Assembly (NCBI GenBank): GCA_021186555.1
Contig: JAJKFL010000026.1
Location: forward strand, 7,399,709-7,463,708
DNA length: 64,000 nucleotides
Reading direction: 5' to 3'
Origin: Reticulitermes speratus
Lineage: Eukaryota; Arthropoda; Insecta; Blattodea; Rhinotermitidae
Under the pieces are notes generated by a model, which had not been told where the DNA came from, did no database searches, and saw only the letters and a program-made list of their open reading frames with translations. Numbering within the stretch: position 1 is the stretch's first letter; each line of letters opens with the position of its first letter. Shown in pieces: positions 1-12,620 of this stretch. Both the position numbers and the translations under genes were made by a program.

Positions 1-3000
1 TCAGTCTAAGAAGGACCGTGATCCGTGGAGTTTTTTTTTTGTTTCTGTGTTTGTTCTTCGTTCATGTGCATTATTGTCTGGATTTATATCGCTTAGGATA
101 CAGGCTGTTGACGGATTGTTCTGATGAGGGTAATGAAATTTCGCTTTCCATAATGTGCTGGGAATTTCTTGTCTAGCTGAGGACCTGTTTAATGACTGCT
201 CCGCGCGGTTGATTCATTCGTTAGTTAAAAACTCTGTTTCAGATGCTATTTCGATTAACTTCGTGCTTAAAGAGTTCGGTGTTAGCCTTCAAATAGACGG
301 CTCGCTATTGTTTCGTATAAAGCCAGGGACGCCAGCATCCTCGCGTCCAGAGACGCGCTCACCCACAAGCGCCGGGGTGGGAGTTGGCGCATGCGTGTAC
401 CCGTCCAGACGAGACGGTGTGAGGATGCTTATAGAAACGACCTGTATGCGCCCAGCAAGTCGGCTGCGGTGGCTTGCTCGCAGCGGTGGACAGCTGGACG
501 AAGAGAGAGAGAGCCCCCTTCCCCATTCTGAGCCACAAGAGAGTTTGGAGCATCGACGTGATCCTGAGCCAGTGGTGGGCTGAATCGTGTGTCCGACCAG
601 CGTTACCATTACGACGTGAGTGCAGTTAACACCATGAGGCTATACTATCAGTTGTAAATAACTTGAAATTTGTCCCAGATAACGACGAAAGTATTTAATC
701 GAACACCATACCCCAGACACTGGGGAAAAGACATTGTTCCCTCACAACATCACATGATGGCATGATTTGTATAAAGAAACTTTGCTCGTGTGGACAAGGT
801 AATTCCGTGTGCAGTGAAACCAGAACACGACGTGGGGCAGGTTCGACTCCCCTCTACTGCTTTTCGTATCTGATCAGGTGTTGAAACGGGCGTTACGTAT
901 ATTCGTGCTTTGTCTTCGTGTGCAGTGCTGACGTTTGTTATACTGCCCTGTGTGAACCACGCTGTTCACATCGAGTGCTTTTTCGCTGTCACAACTGTGT
1001 TAACTGTCCTGCGGTCATACTGAGACACGTCTAATGATATTCAGTATAAGTGATTACAGTTGTAATGGCTTTGTCGCGGGGGCATTAGAAAAGAGAGTTT
1101 CTAACAAACTACGTGAGTATTAAATGCATCTAAACTTACGAATTCGCGTGGCTGTATTCACGAATAAGGATTCTGCATTTGTAGAAAACGTTTCTGCAGA
1201 TTACCAAGAGAAATTGTGATGTAAGGTTTTGTTTCTCTGGTAGGTAATTCAGTGTTGACAAAACACGTGTTTATCCTGGGAAGGTATTTCTACAGAATGT
1301 GATTGTGGCCTTCGATTATCTGTGCGCCAAGTCCTACCACAAGATAAAGTAACATCAAGGCTTAGCATCCGTTCTTGTTATGTTAAAGCTGTCGTAGACC
1401 GATTGTTAGGAACTAGCTGTGTGTGCTTAAAGTAACGTTCGTCCAAATCAATCAGCTTCTAAGAACACGTTGTGTGACGTTGAAAAGAGGTAACAAATTT
1501 TCGGAACAGCCTATATTATCAAACACATTGAACTGTAAGGAACTGGTGACCTTGGCAGTATAAATTTTACAAAGCGCTGAAGAACCATTAGACAAGTGGA
1601 GTGTTTATTAGTCATTGCTTTGAATGATAGAGGGTTGTTACAGAACATGACATGAGAATCATGTAAGGTGTAAGATGTAACATGAGAGGAAACATTGCTT
1701 TTTTTTCATTATAAGAGTGGAGGATATTGTATTTAATTTTACAGCTGACTGTACACCAGCGAAGGAATAAAGATGAGAGGCCGTGAAGTGAGACGAGCTG
1801 ATAATAGCCGAACGGTGAAGGATTGAGAGGCATCACTAATAAAATTAGCAGAAACGAAGGAGTCCATTCAACACAGCTTATCCACTTTACAGTGTTCAGG
1901 TTTCCTTACACAAGGCGGCCGGCCAACACGTGTAACTTCGGAACATTTCTCTGCGTGTTAGGGACGAAACCGCATTGTTTGTATTTGTTCACGTGCAGCT
2001 GAGAGAGAGAAGGGGGGGTCGTGGCGACTGTTTTATGTGCTATGGGACACGGGTGGTGGGGGAAAGAGACGCCATCAGACGCCGCGACGCCGTCTTAACG
2101 CCACACCCAGGCATCAACTAGGCACTTCAGTCTGTATCAGTAATTATAGAGGTCGTTGTCTAATGGAGAAATTTCATTGTTGCTGATTTCATTTGGAATC
2201 GTTAAGAAAGAATTAATAGATTTAATGATAACTGTAGTTAGAAACGGGGCTCATGTATCAGTGTTTGGAAAATTTTGTGTAATTTAGACTCGAATACAGT
2301 CAGTTGGAAACGGGTTGCTTTAGGTATTGAACAGAGGACTTGCAGAAAGACATCTCGCGCTTGTTTAGATTGCATCGTAGTGTACTAATTTATTTCTTGA
2401 ACAGACACTTAATATTCGCGACAATATACTGGAACAAAAATACTTTGGGATAATTAAACTTCGAATTATTTAAAATTTTGTATAGGGAACAGAAAAAAAA
2501 AATACATCAGTTGTAGATATATTTAAATAAAATTTACACATAAATTAATTATTTCGAATATAACACAGAGTGGCTGAACATAACTTTGATTTTCGTCCCA
2601 TTTCTCCCTCCCTGATAAGTAAATACAACTAGGTGTCTTCTAGATTGTTTGGTAGTAATGGCGTTGTGCCTTAGTGATATTTATCTGTGTAAATAAAACT
2701 TTCACCAGTCTGGAGTAATTTGCTGCACATTGACTTTGAACTCAGCAGAGAGTTTTCAGAAATTCAGTCTGTTTACTACGAAAAATGTAATAACTGTTCC
2801 GTCTTCAAGCGGAGCGATGCACAGTAGAAATTAAATTGGATATAAAAACAAACTGGAAACATTCATTTGCTTGTTTCATCACAAACAAAGGTTAAGGTTA
2901 CGGAAATAAAATCCAAGGAATTAAAACTGGGATTTAGTGATATATATTTGAAAGAGAATATCTATAAATTAAAAGAGAACTGAAAGTAAACACCAATTTG

Positions 3001-5979
3001 ATTTTTGTTACGCGACATTTTCTAGATAAAACCCTTGCTACGTACAGCTCTGTGGTAAGTGAGCTGTAATTGTTTGTACGAATGAAGATTTATATTATAA
3101 TAATGCAATACGCATTGTTGTAATGCGAGTGCAGTTACAGTGTACAGTATGAACAAATGACAGTGTTGCAACAATACTACTTGTACATAAATATGTGTAA
3201 ATTTGATTCGTTCTGAGTGTCAGACATCTTTTTTAATAAAATAATTCCATTTCTAAAAAGTAAACCTTGTATTAGCCGTACGTTCATACTGCAGTAGACT
3301 ATTTTTCTAAATTAAAATGTACAGTCCAATGTTTCGTGTCGTACACTGAATACCTATCATGGTAACGTATTCATAATTAATTGTTAGTGTATATTTTCAT
3401 AAAATAAGTTATCTTAACTAAATCATAAACCTAAATAATAACATTAGTCACAATAACTGAAGTAATTTAAAATTACGAACCCATATTAATATGAATGTAA
3501 GTATATACAAATTAACTGTTTGATTTAATTTTTGGTTTTACTTGTTTCTTTGTGATTCAGTTCGAAAATTCTCGTGGTCTCTGATAACGACATCGAGTTC
3601 CATCGGGCAAAACGGGTATAAGATATTAGTTGACCTGGAATTCTGGGATCGCTCGTAGCGCGATGAAGTGCTCGGCGCGGCAGGAATTCTTTGATTAAAG
3701 TGCCCCTTCCTACCCCATCCTAGCACATCCCTTCTCCGTCAGCTGGTTTTAGCTACCATTTTCTGTTCCTACTAAAGCCGGAATTATATTACCACATACC
3801 AGTCTTACTCCTTGATTATTTCCAAACCTGCTGTACTTAACCTAAAAAAAAAAGCAGGTAGAGGAATCAGACACTCTGTGAAATACTTCAGAAATCTTTT
3901 TATATACTCTTACATTTTGCTTAATTTTTTTTTAAGAAAATACATAGACTTATACCGACTTTGTCAATAATATTGACCGTTGACGTCACCCCCATTCTTA
4001 ATTCACACACTGACGAGACTTAGAAACAAAGGCTAATTATTCTTTAGTATCAGATTCGTGTCATAGAATTATTGCTGTATGTTTTGGAAAAGTATACAAT
4101 CCAATATCTACAATAATAACAAAACAGGTTTCCTGTAAACTATCAGAGTGCATCAATAATCCTTCCAGAACCGAAAGAAAGCATTCAGAAGACTTTCATG
4201 CGTGATTGACGCTACCCATTTCAATATTTGTAAAATAACGTTGTTCCTATCGTGAAAACAGGTTTAGTAATTAAATAGCTATCATGTTTATGTCTGATTG
4301 TTTTCTAGAAAAGTGAAATTTTTTAAACACAACTCAGATATTATCCGCAGTTATGTCCCGATTTGTCGCCGAGTTTTAATTCTCTTTCAGTTTTAATTCT
4401 GCGGACGCACTGTTTGTCACTGACGGTGTATCACTGTCTGAAGTGTAAATCTGTAGAGACAAGATCGAAGTAACTTTTATTAACTTCCAGTAGGTGCAGA
4501 AATAATAAATTCTCAATTTTATTTTATATTTCGGCTGAACTGACCTTGAAAACATCTATTCAAGATTCGCGCGCAGTATCTTTTCACGGACTGTCTTGTT
4601 CTGCTCAACTAATTTTTTTTTTTTTACGAATTTTATATCAGCAGAAATTTATTCCTTATTCCTTCCCTTTCATTTTCTCACAAGTCTCTCCAAATATAGT
4701 ACACTTATTATATCGACATCCTAAACTCTCAAACTGATTCCCAAGTGTCCTTACCTCGCGTTGCGACCAATCCAAAATGTTCCTTGAGTGTTAGACAGTT
4801 ATAAGTTCTTTTGTTTCAAATATAGAATATTGACGCCTTTTATTTTAATAAAACAGTTTAACTTGGTCACAAGCAGTTTTGGGTTGGCAGTAAAATTTCC
4901 CTTTCTTCAATAGTAAGCCTGTACAGTGTCAAGCATCGTCATTATATAATCACCCCAAATTCAGCGCCACCTCTGAAAACTCATTTTATACTTTTATGTT
5001 AACGAAACATGGATTTTTATGTCTAAATTGACGTAATTTTCTGTGAGTTTCTATACGTGCTAACATGACGTAATGCAATTTTATAGCTGTTGTCTGTGAA
5101 CTTTCTGAAGTGAGTTTGTTCCAGCCTAGCAGAATTCGCAGACTGCACCTACGATGTAATTTAAAATCGTGACTGCATCACACTTAAATTAGTATTTCTA
5201 AATTTATATTTATTAAATGCGTAGATTGAAATCTCTGAATACGTTTTGTTAAGAGGTGCGTCTCTCTCCGTCACTGCCCACAACCGGAGTTACATGTTGA
5301 GGAAGGAGGACCTGTAAGACTTGTACTTGTTGTCTCTATCTTTTTGAAGAAAATAATTACGTTACATTAGAGACAGAAAGGGTAGAGCTATCTAATGTGA
5401 CAGGAAGACAGAAGACGGTACACTTTTCTGCACCAAAACGGGTGGATGTGCGTGTCGCAATGGCGCAGCTTAAATTCCAGAGAGAACCGGCAGGTTCACG
5501 CAGACGAAGACTTACTTTAAAATAGCGTGCTATTTATTGTAATTGTGTGATAGCGTTAATTTTAAATCAACGAAACAAGGAATATAATTAGAACTGTATA
5601 ATTCGTTTAGGGACCAAACTGTATATAGTACCTCTTCTAAATTTTCACTTACGCACTTATCGTTACGAATTCGTGTCGGCTGCTTATGTAGAAAAAAAAA
5701 GCCATTCACTTGTCATTCTAATTATATTCTTCCAATCTAATTTGTGCCTCAATTGATTTCCTAAATTTTGGAAATCAAAAATAAAATACATTTCTTTTAT
5801 TTGAAGATACTTAAGACTGGCGAAAAAAGAAAATAGTCCGGATCGGCGTGAAGGTTGTAACAGTCGCATAGGAAAGTGAGAATGTTCCTTCTGGTCAACT
5901 TCGTTAAGTTTTAATCCTGTAATATCAATCGTAAAGTGCCGAAGAAAACGGGCAGAAAATAAAGATATATAGGTAAAGA
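1..5979. other. 5' flank / possible 5' UTR of the receptor gene
   Basis: This is AT-rich sequence with no open frame that looks like a protein and no recognised repeat family. It lies directly 5' of the receptor start codon, so it probably contains promoter, untranslated exon and/or 5' intron sequence. I could not place a transcription start or a splice acceptor with confidence. The stretch near 2000-2160 is purine-rich then GC-richer and has a TCAGT initiator-like word near 2127, but no well-spaced partner element. Apart from the GC-rich patch listed separately, I see nothing specific in this interval. Confidence 0.4.
300..580 (+). promoter_or_regulatory. GC-rich patch, candidate promoter or 5' UTR
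   Basis: This patch is clearly richer in G+C and CpG than the AT-rich surroundings. It contains GGCGCATGCGTG near 385-396, close to the palindromic NRF-1/Ewg type site GCGCATGCGC. A 142-codon frame crosses it, but that protein is low-complexity and unrecognised and is probably fortuitous. The distance to the coding exon (about 5.4 kb) would suit a 5' untranslated exon or a core promoter. This is a compositional inference only. Confidence 0.2.
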
Positions 5980-6645
5980 ATGGAGATATTTCCGTTTGAA
6001 GAAGACGAGAAGAATAACGACACAGCGTTGGAACGTTTCAACATAAACTATCTCCTATTTTACAACAATGACGGTGAGGCCAATTATTCTTCCAGCAATA
6101 ACACCAATGGGTCATACGACCAGAACCACACAGTCATCATCCTCAGACAGGACTCCCTGTACCCCAGTGGCTACTCCATGCCGCACATCATCATCGCATC
6201 CATAGTGGTAACCCTTCTCATGATCGTCGTAGTGGTAGGCAATATGCTCGTCATAATTGCCATAGCTACGGAGAAAGCTCTCAAGAACATACAGAACTGG
6301 TTCATCGCTTCCTTAGCTGTAGCTGATTTTTTCCTGGGCTTGGTTATCATGCCGTTTTCCTTAGCTAACGAGATAATGGGATATTGGATTTTTGGAAATT
6401 GGTGGTGTGATATTCATAGTGCAATGGATGTACTGTTGTGTACTGCTTCTATCATGAATCTCTGCCTCATATCCCTGGACCGCTACTGGTCTATCACCCA
6501 GGCGGTGGACTACTTGAAGAAGCGGACACCGGTCAGGGCTGCAGTCATGATCACACTCGTCTGGATCCTAAGTGGCCTCATCTGTATCCCTCCGCTGCTT
6601 GGTTGGAAGGTGGATCGTCCGGTTGAGGAGTTCCCCAAATGCCAG
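5980..6645 (+). CDS. Octalpha2R: Alpha2-adrenergic-like octopamine receptor, first coding exon (partial gene)
   Basis: 222 codons of a class A biogenic-amine GPCR of the plasma membrane. Family members bind octopamine (some also serotonin) and couple to Gi to lower cAMP. The extracellular N-terminus (residues 1-65) has five N-glycosylation sequons (N13, N35, N40, N43, N49). TM1 (about 69-95) carries GN at 87-88, TM2 has LAVAD with Asp116 (2.50), and Cys143 is 3.25. Asp150, exactly seven residues on, is the amine-binding Asp3.32. The DRY motif is 167-169 and Trp195 is 4.50. The exon stops just after Cys221, the extracellular-loop-2 cysteine that should bridge to Cys143. The start is supported by an in-frame TAA at 5974-5976 and a strong context (A at -3, G at +4). 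The exon ends CAG|GTACGG, phase 0. The segment PFSLANE...GYW, SLDRYWSITQAVDYLKKRTP and IPPLLGWK fit the insect alpha2-like octopamine receptor better than the tyramine receptor. TM5-7 lie outside the window. The open frame continues to 6792, but that part is intron and SINE. Confidence 0.8.
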
Positions 6646-6651
6646 GTACGG
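6646..6651 (+). other. Splice donor of the receptor exon
   Basis: The junction CAG|GTACGG matches the insect 5' splice-site consensus at the exon side and at +1 to +3. It falls immediately after the conserved loop-2 Cys-Gln. Read-through beyond it leaves receptor homology at once (VRWVSSV...) and enters a SINE, so the exon must end here. Confidence 0.75.
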
Positions 6652-6728
6652 TGGGTGTCCTCAGTGTCCTGTCTTCTTAATTTTATATGTTTAATCCTGT
6701 TGTCCTATATGTATGTATGTAAAAAACA

Positions 6729-6976
6729 AGGTAAAGCAATCCCATTACAGGCCTTGACAGGTTCCAGGAGGTTGAGGCTCCCAGATTTATAGACAATCGG
6801 CACATGAAGGTGGTAGGGTTGTTAGCCCCTACGCACCGGTCGCCTTTACCCAGGGCCATAGTGCGACCGAAAGGATTATGTCAAAGAAAAATTCCAATGA
6901 CACAATCTGGAATCGAACCCGCTACCTTCCGGCTTTTAGCGTAGTGCCTCAACCAACTGCGCCACCGCGTGCCCCC
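6729..6976 (-). mobile_element. tRNA-derived SINE, family S1 (my label)
   Basis: Read on the minus strand, it begins GGGGGCACGCGGTGGCGCAG and has a perfect A box (TGGCGCAGTTGG) and B box (GGTTCGATTCC). A body of about 180 bp follows and ends in GGCCTGTAATGGGATTGC. It sits 83 bp inside the intron and supplies the tail of the read-through frame after the receptor exon. Confidence 0.8.
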
Positions 6977-6993
6977 ATAAGTATGTATGTATA

Positions 6994-7203
6994 CACCAAT
7001 AATTAACAGACTGACACAAGAAATATACGTATATTAAAATCCATTTTCAGCTACATGTTTCGGCTATGATAAGCCATCTTTAAGGTGTGTCCATTACTGT
7101 TTATAGTCGTACACACACTGAGGATGGCTTATTATAGCCGAAACATGTAGCTGATAGTGGATTTTAATAAACAGGTGTTATGCCAATATGTTAATTGTTG
7201 GTG
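6994..7203. repeat. Fold-back element with paired hammerhead-like motifs
   Basis: The arms begin CACCAATAATTAAC and end in its inverted copy at 7190-7203. Inner arms pair around 7029-7087 and 7111-7170. Both inner arms carry the word GCCGAAACATGTAGCTG facing each other. The + strand copy (7118-7149) keeps CTGAGGA, a GGCT/AGCC stem and GAAACATGTA. The minus copy has a damaged first core box. No convincing target-site duplication was found. Confidence 0.6.
7118..7149 (+). ncRNA. Hammerhead-like core, stem I not paired
   Basis: The order is CTGAGGA, T, stem GGCT/AGCC, GAAA, the palindrome ACATGT and A17. The flanks CACACA and GCTGAT do not pair, so the ribozyme would be weak or dead unless the opposing arm contributes. 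Confidence 0.35.
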
Positions 7204-7269
7204 TGTGCCGTATTTTTTATGTTTCCCTCAATATGGATCTCTTTATTTAAGGAAGTTGTCATTGTACAT

Positions 7270-7385
7270 ACAGAGTGTCCCTTTTATCGTCACAATGAGC
7301 ACGGCTGTCACGGAATGTCTCGGCTGATGCAGGCTTTCTATACGGTGAAACTTCCATGTTCGGGGACACGATAAAAGGGACTTTT
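7270..7385. mobile_element. Short MITE-like element
   Basis: Inverted ends GTCCCTTTTATCGTC (from about 7277) and GACACGATAAAAGGGAC (ending about 7381) flank roughly 85 bp with no coding capacity. The terminal repeats are nearly perfect. Superfamily not assigned. Confidence 0.5.
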
Positions 7386-8867
7386 CGTAGCTTTGTATTT
7401 CAGGATGATTAGTGAAAAAGAAATAGGAAAAAATGTGAAACGAAGAAGTCGTGACGTAATTTAAGATACGCAGTACTATCCAGGCATTTTGCTAGAGGAT
7501 AGTAACCGGTGTCGTGACTGAGTTTCGAACCAGGCACCTTTCGAATGTATGTCAGAAGCAAGATTTAAGGTTCTCGCAGTGGTGTTGTTGACTGTTTAAT
7601 TGTTCTAGTATGTGAACGTTGTGTTGACTTGTAAAAGTCTTCACGACGTTTAAAAAATCGTATTGCTTTCACTGAAACGTCGGTAACTTTACCAACTGAC
7701 ACAGCGTATATCAGAAGCTTTATGTCTTGAGTCAGATAACTTGAATGTTTTTTCTTGTATACTTAAAATAAATATCGTGTCAGTGCTTTGGTGTGTTTTG
7801 TCGTCTCATGAGTTACGACACCGTAAATATTTGGAAATGGAAACCAATGTGTTGGAGATACCCGATGTCGAAATTTTTAGGATTCAACGTTGAGGCATGA
7901 GGCTGCTCCAAACGGTACTGATAACCACCTGCTACACTAGGCGGTGTCGTAATACTGGTCACGTACATATTCGCGTGTCTCTTCGTGTTGATACTGGAGC
8001 ATCGCGTACCGATAAACTGTTTCATTAAACCGTATGGGGAAATTACAGATCGTATCGTAAAACTGTCAAGTAAAAAGCCAGTTAGGCAGTAGGCCGCACG
8101 GCACAACTGACTCTAAATTTATATAAAATTTATTTGTGACGAGTTTATTGCTAAACATTTGTTACGAGGCACTGTTCATAATCTTCCTTTATCTGTTCTC
8201 AACGTTTGTCGGCCAGTGTAAGGTTTTCCTTTGAAGAATATCGTGTTTTCGGCTGTGATGCCTTGGAATTTGGTGGGAATTTACCGGCGTTTCGAATGAA
8301 CGCTATGCCTCTCGTCATCACGGCTGGGAAGCGTCGATAAATTTATACCACATTTCAGCGTGTCACATCTCAGAATACATTTCAATAGTCACCTCAATGA
8401 GAAAATCAAAATTTCAGGATCATTCTCTCAATTTTTATAATCTTGCTAATATATTTTTTTTTACGTAGACAGTTGTGTCCTATCCAACGCAGTGAACTGG
8501 ACTGCCGTGACTAAATATCTATACACAATTATTGTTCCGATGTGTTTAAAAACGTGTTAAATACTTACACAGCCAGTCTTCTAACCTTTTTGGCAAGCAC
8601 AATTTTACTTTGATATCCGAAACGAAAAAAATATTTAAAAATCTGAAATACAAAATTAACTGTTATATTGGCGTCGAATGATTGAATACCCGGTGTATAA
8701 TGAACTGAAAATATGTAGAAAAGCTGTCGTGCTGCAGTATCCCAGAATTTGCATGAAATTGCTGAGAAAAACTAAGGACACATAAGGATGCGTTGCCTGC
8801 AGGTTGAGGTTCGAAACGGGCATGTCAGAGGTGTTACTTGAGCAAACGTGCGATATCTGGCAACATG

Positions 8868-9092
8868 GTCCCTGTGCACGCCATGAAGGCGTATGGGGGG
8901 CTAAATGTATAACTCCATTCTTAATTACGCATCAGATGTGGTCAGTTTTTACGCCTCGGCTTCTTTACGCCCGAGTAGAGCCTCCGGTGCCCACTGAATA
9001 GGAAGGTCGGCAGACTGTAGCGTCTTATCCCTCCCGGGGATCGAACCACGATTCCTCGGACGTCACGCCAGTAAACATTACATAGTTCGGGC
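8868..9092 (-). mobile_element. tRNA-derived SINE, family S6 (my label)
   Basis: On the minus strand a B-box-like GTGGTTCGATCCCC is followed by a body that includes a CCGAGGCGTAAAAAC-type core and ends near GCCTTCATGGCGTGC. The body resembles the copies at 12826, 35790, 47703, 57686 and 59934. Confidence 0.6.
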
Positions 9093-9829
9093 ACGAAAAT
9101 TAAAAATCCGTTACCAAAAATGCGCGACGGTACGTTAAACGCATGAGAGAAATCTTTGTCTGGAAACTTGTAGGAGAGAGAATTAGGATAATAGGATGAA
9201 ACTATGTAGGATGTGGAAGGTGCGAACTGGAGGGTCGACGTCACAAATATTGCAACCAGCCGTTGGACACGAATCTGAGTCAGTTCTATCGACCTCCCAC
9301 CCTCACAATCTCCCTCATTAAGATCTATCTCTCTTCTACCCTCTAAATGAGTTCTTTATCTTTCAAATGCAATTATAGCTGTTAATATCAGTAATACAGT
9401 TTTGCGCCTTAGCGAAGCTAAAAATGACAAAGTATATCTGAGATGTTTTTCTGCTTGTTTACAGTGGTGAGACGATCTTGATTTTGTAAATAAAATATTG
9501 GAGTGATTGTTTACGAGGTTCTGTATTTTCCTTCTAGATATTGGACGAGATTGTGCTAAGCGTATTTGCGTATCAATTTTATTTCTTTTAGAAGGACTTG
9601 CACTTTTTTTTTTTTTGCCAAACTACTCGACTGCAGTCCGCCATTCTACTTGCGACGCACTGATGATGGAATCTGACAGCGCCAAAATGGACAGCGCCTC
9701 ATTTATTCGGACTGCTCATATATCTAGGTCATGTTTCGAAACATATGGAATCTGACAGCCTTCTGATAGTGAAAGATGATTTAAAAACTTTTTGTTGCAA
9801 TTATCATAAAGACTTAAGTTTATATTATA

Positions 9830-10131
9830 TGGTCGTGCCATGGCTCAGGCGGTTAGTCGCCGGCCTTCCACTGTGGAAGCCCGGGTTCGATCCCGGGTCA
9901 GTCCATGTGGGGTTTGTGGTGGACAAAGTGGCACTGGGACAGGGTTTTCTCCGAGTTGTCGGTTTTCTCCGGTCAATTTTATTCCACTGGTGCTCCATTA
10001 CTTGTAAAGCTTGGTAAAGAAAACTGCTCATCTTCATCTTCATCTTCATCTTCATCATAGGGTGCACAAAAAGCCTTAAGGCTGTGGTGCGTCCGTAGCA
10101 TCTGCTGCGGGGCCCTTCACCATGTAAAAAA
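9830..10131 (+). mobile_element. tRNA-derived SINE, family S2, full length with TSD
   Basis: The head is GGTCGTGCCATGGCTCAGGC, with A box TGGCTCAGGCGG and B box GGGTTCGATCC. The body contains GTGGACAAAGTGGCACTGGG and ends CTGCGGGGCCCTTCACC plus an A-run. A perfect 14-bp target-site duplication AAGTTTATATTATA flanks it at 9816-9829 and 10132-10145. An internal (CATCTT)n-like stretch varies between copies. Confidence 0.9.
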
Positions 10132-10749
10132 AAGTTTATATTATAGGTTATATTCCTTGAAACGTTTCGGTAATTTAACTGTACTATAATTTGTAACTAT
10201 AAGTGACTACAAGGAGCAGAGTCACAGTTCAGAAGTTCATAGTTGCTTAGGTAGACAATAAATTAAACATATTTTGTGTTTTTCAGAGTTTTTTGTTTCT
10301 GAGAGACGCTACCGCCAGAAAATGGTAAAGTGGAATGTCGGTGGGCCACTTAGGGAAGGTTATGGTTACTGTTGTATGAGAGTACTGAAGGTTTGTTGTG
10401 CATTCTTTAAAGCACATATTTAATTAGACAGAGATAAATGTTATGTACGAGTCGCCTCCTAGATTATTGGACCGATTTCAATTAAATTTTCTAACCGGGA
10501 TATACAGATAAACTTGCGAATCTAATTTAATTGTTCGTACGTACCGATTAATTCTAAACTCTAATTTACACGAAGCCGGTGAAGTTCAACTTTGTTGATT
10601 TTATGCAGATCATAACATAATATAAGGTAACGTAACATAATGTCTACATTATACTGTATAATGCGTTTGGTGTGAGTGATTGAGTGAGTCACCCCCCTGA
10701 TAGGAGTGAATGAGGGCGTCACGGCACTTTTTGCATGGGTGCCGGCTGT

Positions 10750-11130
10750 GTTATCTGTGAGGTAGGCGTTGAGGCTGAAGAAACAGTTGAATATCATATT
10801 TGGGTGGGGAAGCAAGTGAATGTTATGGCGACCCGTCGTGTGTTGGACACGTGAATAGTGAAAATATAATAAAATGTCATTGAAACTTACAGAATTTGAG
10901 TGGAAAAATCTAAAGGGAGGAGACCATCTGGGAGACCTAGACGTAGATGGAAGTATGATATTAAATTGACTGTACGTGGATATTATATTAGAGATTGGGC
11001 TGTATTTAGTTGGTACAGGACAGGGAGCAGTAGCGGGTACTTGTGAACACGGTAATGACCTTTGGATTTGATAAACATTTGAGAATTCCTTGACCATCTG
11101 AGGGAATACTGGCTTCTAATTAAGGTCTTT
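10750..11130 (+). mobile_element. Degraded LINE 3' end, family L1x (my label)
   Basis: Remnants of the conserved nucleotide order of the intact copies can be followed: GGACACGTG, then GGAGGAGACCATCTGGGAGA (compare GGAAGGAGACCGCTTGGAAG elsewhere), then CCTAGACGTAGATGG, ending in AATTCCTTGACCATCTGAGG. All reading frames are broken. This is an old, 5'-truncated copy. Confidence 0.55.
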
Positions 11131-11462
11131 TCTTCTCGAAGTTACGAAGTTAATTGTTCATATACATAAATAGCTTTATTTATCTAATTTTAAAGACGAT
11201 CCTCTTGCTCGGACTCTTTGCCGCAGAATTCTGTCACAGGGGGGCTACGTTTAAACCATGCTGACCTCACATGAGAATTGTAGTACATAAAGAGAATCAC
11301 GTCATTCGGTTTTCCCCTGCCAGTCAACATTCCACCATTGCTCCATACACATCTGTCACCGCCCCCTGCGATCGGCACATTATCAGATCCTCGGTCCTTA
11401 AAAGAAGGTTTGTGTCTGCTGTGGTACTAGCCTCGTCGTAGAGAAAGGAAGTTGTTTTATAC

Positions 11463-11922
11463 CAGTGGTATTCAACCTGGGGTACGCGTACCCCCGGGGG
11501 TACGCGAAGACATCTTAGGGGGTATGTAAAATTAAAAGAAATAAATATATTATTTCATGATAAACACTGAATAATCAGGGCCAGATTTAGGGTTAGCCAA
11601 TAGAGACCCGGACATGAGGACATGCGATTTGGGGGCGCCATTTTTTTTGTCTCTCCTTTATGCGATTCTTATCTGGACGGCTAGTTTCATTTTATTCCAC
11701 ATAGTGCATATAATATATTTTTATTTAATAGCTAGACTCTCCTTTTTCTCATTTAAAACTTATTATTTAATACATTATTTTGGATGTAATTTATTTAACT
11801 TTTTTTAGATGTAGATTATAGAATATGTATAACTTGAATTATGCACCAACAACTTTGGGGGTACAAAGTTGGAGAGAAATTATGTGTGGGGGTACGCGAA
11901 CAAAAAAGGTTGAATAGCACTG
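11463..11922. mobile_element. hAT-like MITE with 8-bp TSD
   Basis: The terminal inverted repeats are CAGTGGTATTCAACC and GGTTGAATAGCACTG. The flanks TTTTATAC (11455-11462) and TTTTATAT (11923-11930) make an 8-bp target-site duplication with one mismatch. The subterminal region has several GGGGGTACGCG words. No transposase is encoded; a 64-codon frame inside is not recognisable. Ends and TSD length fit the hAT superfamily. Confidence 0.8.
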
Positions 11923-12284
11923 TTTTATATAGTACAAAACTGAATATTGACACGTGTATTGAATTATGAGAACGTGACGCCGACGATGAAATATGATCAA
12001 TGCATCATCCCTCTGTTATTGTCACGGTATTAGTGCGGTACGTCGGAGAGCGGTACCTGGGAAACAACACAACGAAACAAACACGCAAACACGCCCGTGA
12101 CTATCGATGTTTATGGGAGCCGTGTTTAACAGAGGTCGACACCGCTGGTCCGTAGTTACTGAGAGTGTAGTTAAAGAAACTACATAAAAAAAATAAAAAT
12201 GTGTTAGAGGATTGAAACTGGATCATTACCTTCGACATAAGCTCCTGTCGTGAAGATTTTATGGGAATTAATGCTGACTAACTA

Positions 12285-12395
12285 ACTAATTCCTTGGAGC
12301 AGAGTCCTTCTTGAGAAGCTAACAGGTCGTCAGCTAGTCAAGAAATTCCCCGCGTTTTATGGAACCCGAAGGTTCATTACCGCACTCAGAAGATC
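12285..12395 (-). mobile_element. LINE 3' terminal fragment, family L1x
   Basis: On the minus strand it carries GAACCTTCGGGTTCCATAAA, then ACGCGGGGAATTTCTTGAC, AGCTGACGACCTGTTAGC and a TTAGTTAGTTAG tail. Only the 3' UTR is present. Confidence 0.7.
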
Positions 12396-12620
12396 CCGCC
12401 ACCTGTTCCTATCCAAAGAATCAGTCCAGGTCCGAGGCTTTGTATAGTGTTTCGTAACATGGTATTTTTTTACGGTAAGGAGTTATTAGCACTTCGCCCA
12501 ACCCCCAAGCTGGAGGACCACCCCTTGTCGGCTGTCCGCGACTGCTTATTCAATGTATTCGCAGCTACCCTCCATATCCGAAGGCCGTTCCTCCATCCGC
12601 AACCTGAGGACGCTCCATGC

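Noticed and set aside
155..583. 142-codon frame near the window start
   Set aside because: It lies in a GC-rich patch where stops are rare. The sequence is low-complexity, and an overlapping antisense frame of similar quality exists. No recognisable domain.
800..866. Possible tRNA gene around GGGGCAGGTTCGACTCCCC
   Set aside because: The T-arm cannot form five proper pairs, no D-arm or anticodon arm is evident, and the acceptor ends do not pair well.
6646..6792. Extension of the receptor frame to 270 residues
   Set aside because: A consensus donor at 6646 follows the conserved loop-2 Cys-Gln. The continuation has no TM5 similarity and ends in a SINE.
9836..9905. tRNA genes at the SINE heads
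   Set aside because: A and B boxes are present, but the sequences continue into SINE bodies with TSDs, and the anticodon arms do not fold. They are SINE promoters, not tRNA genes. The same holds for the other S1-S6 heads.
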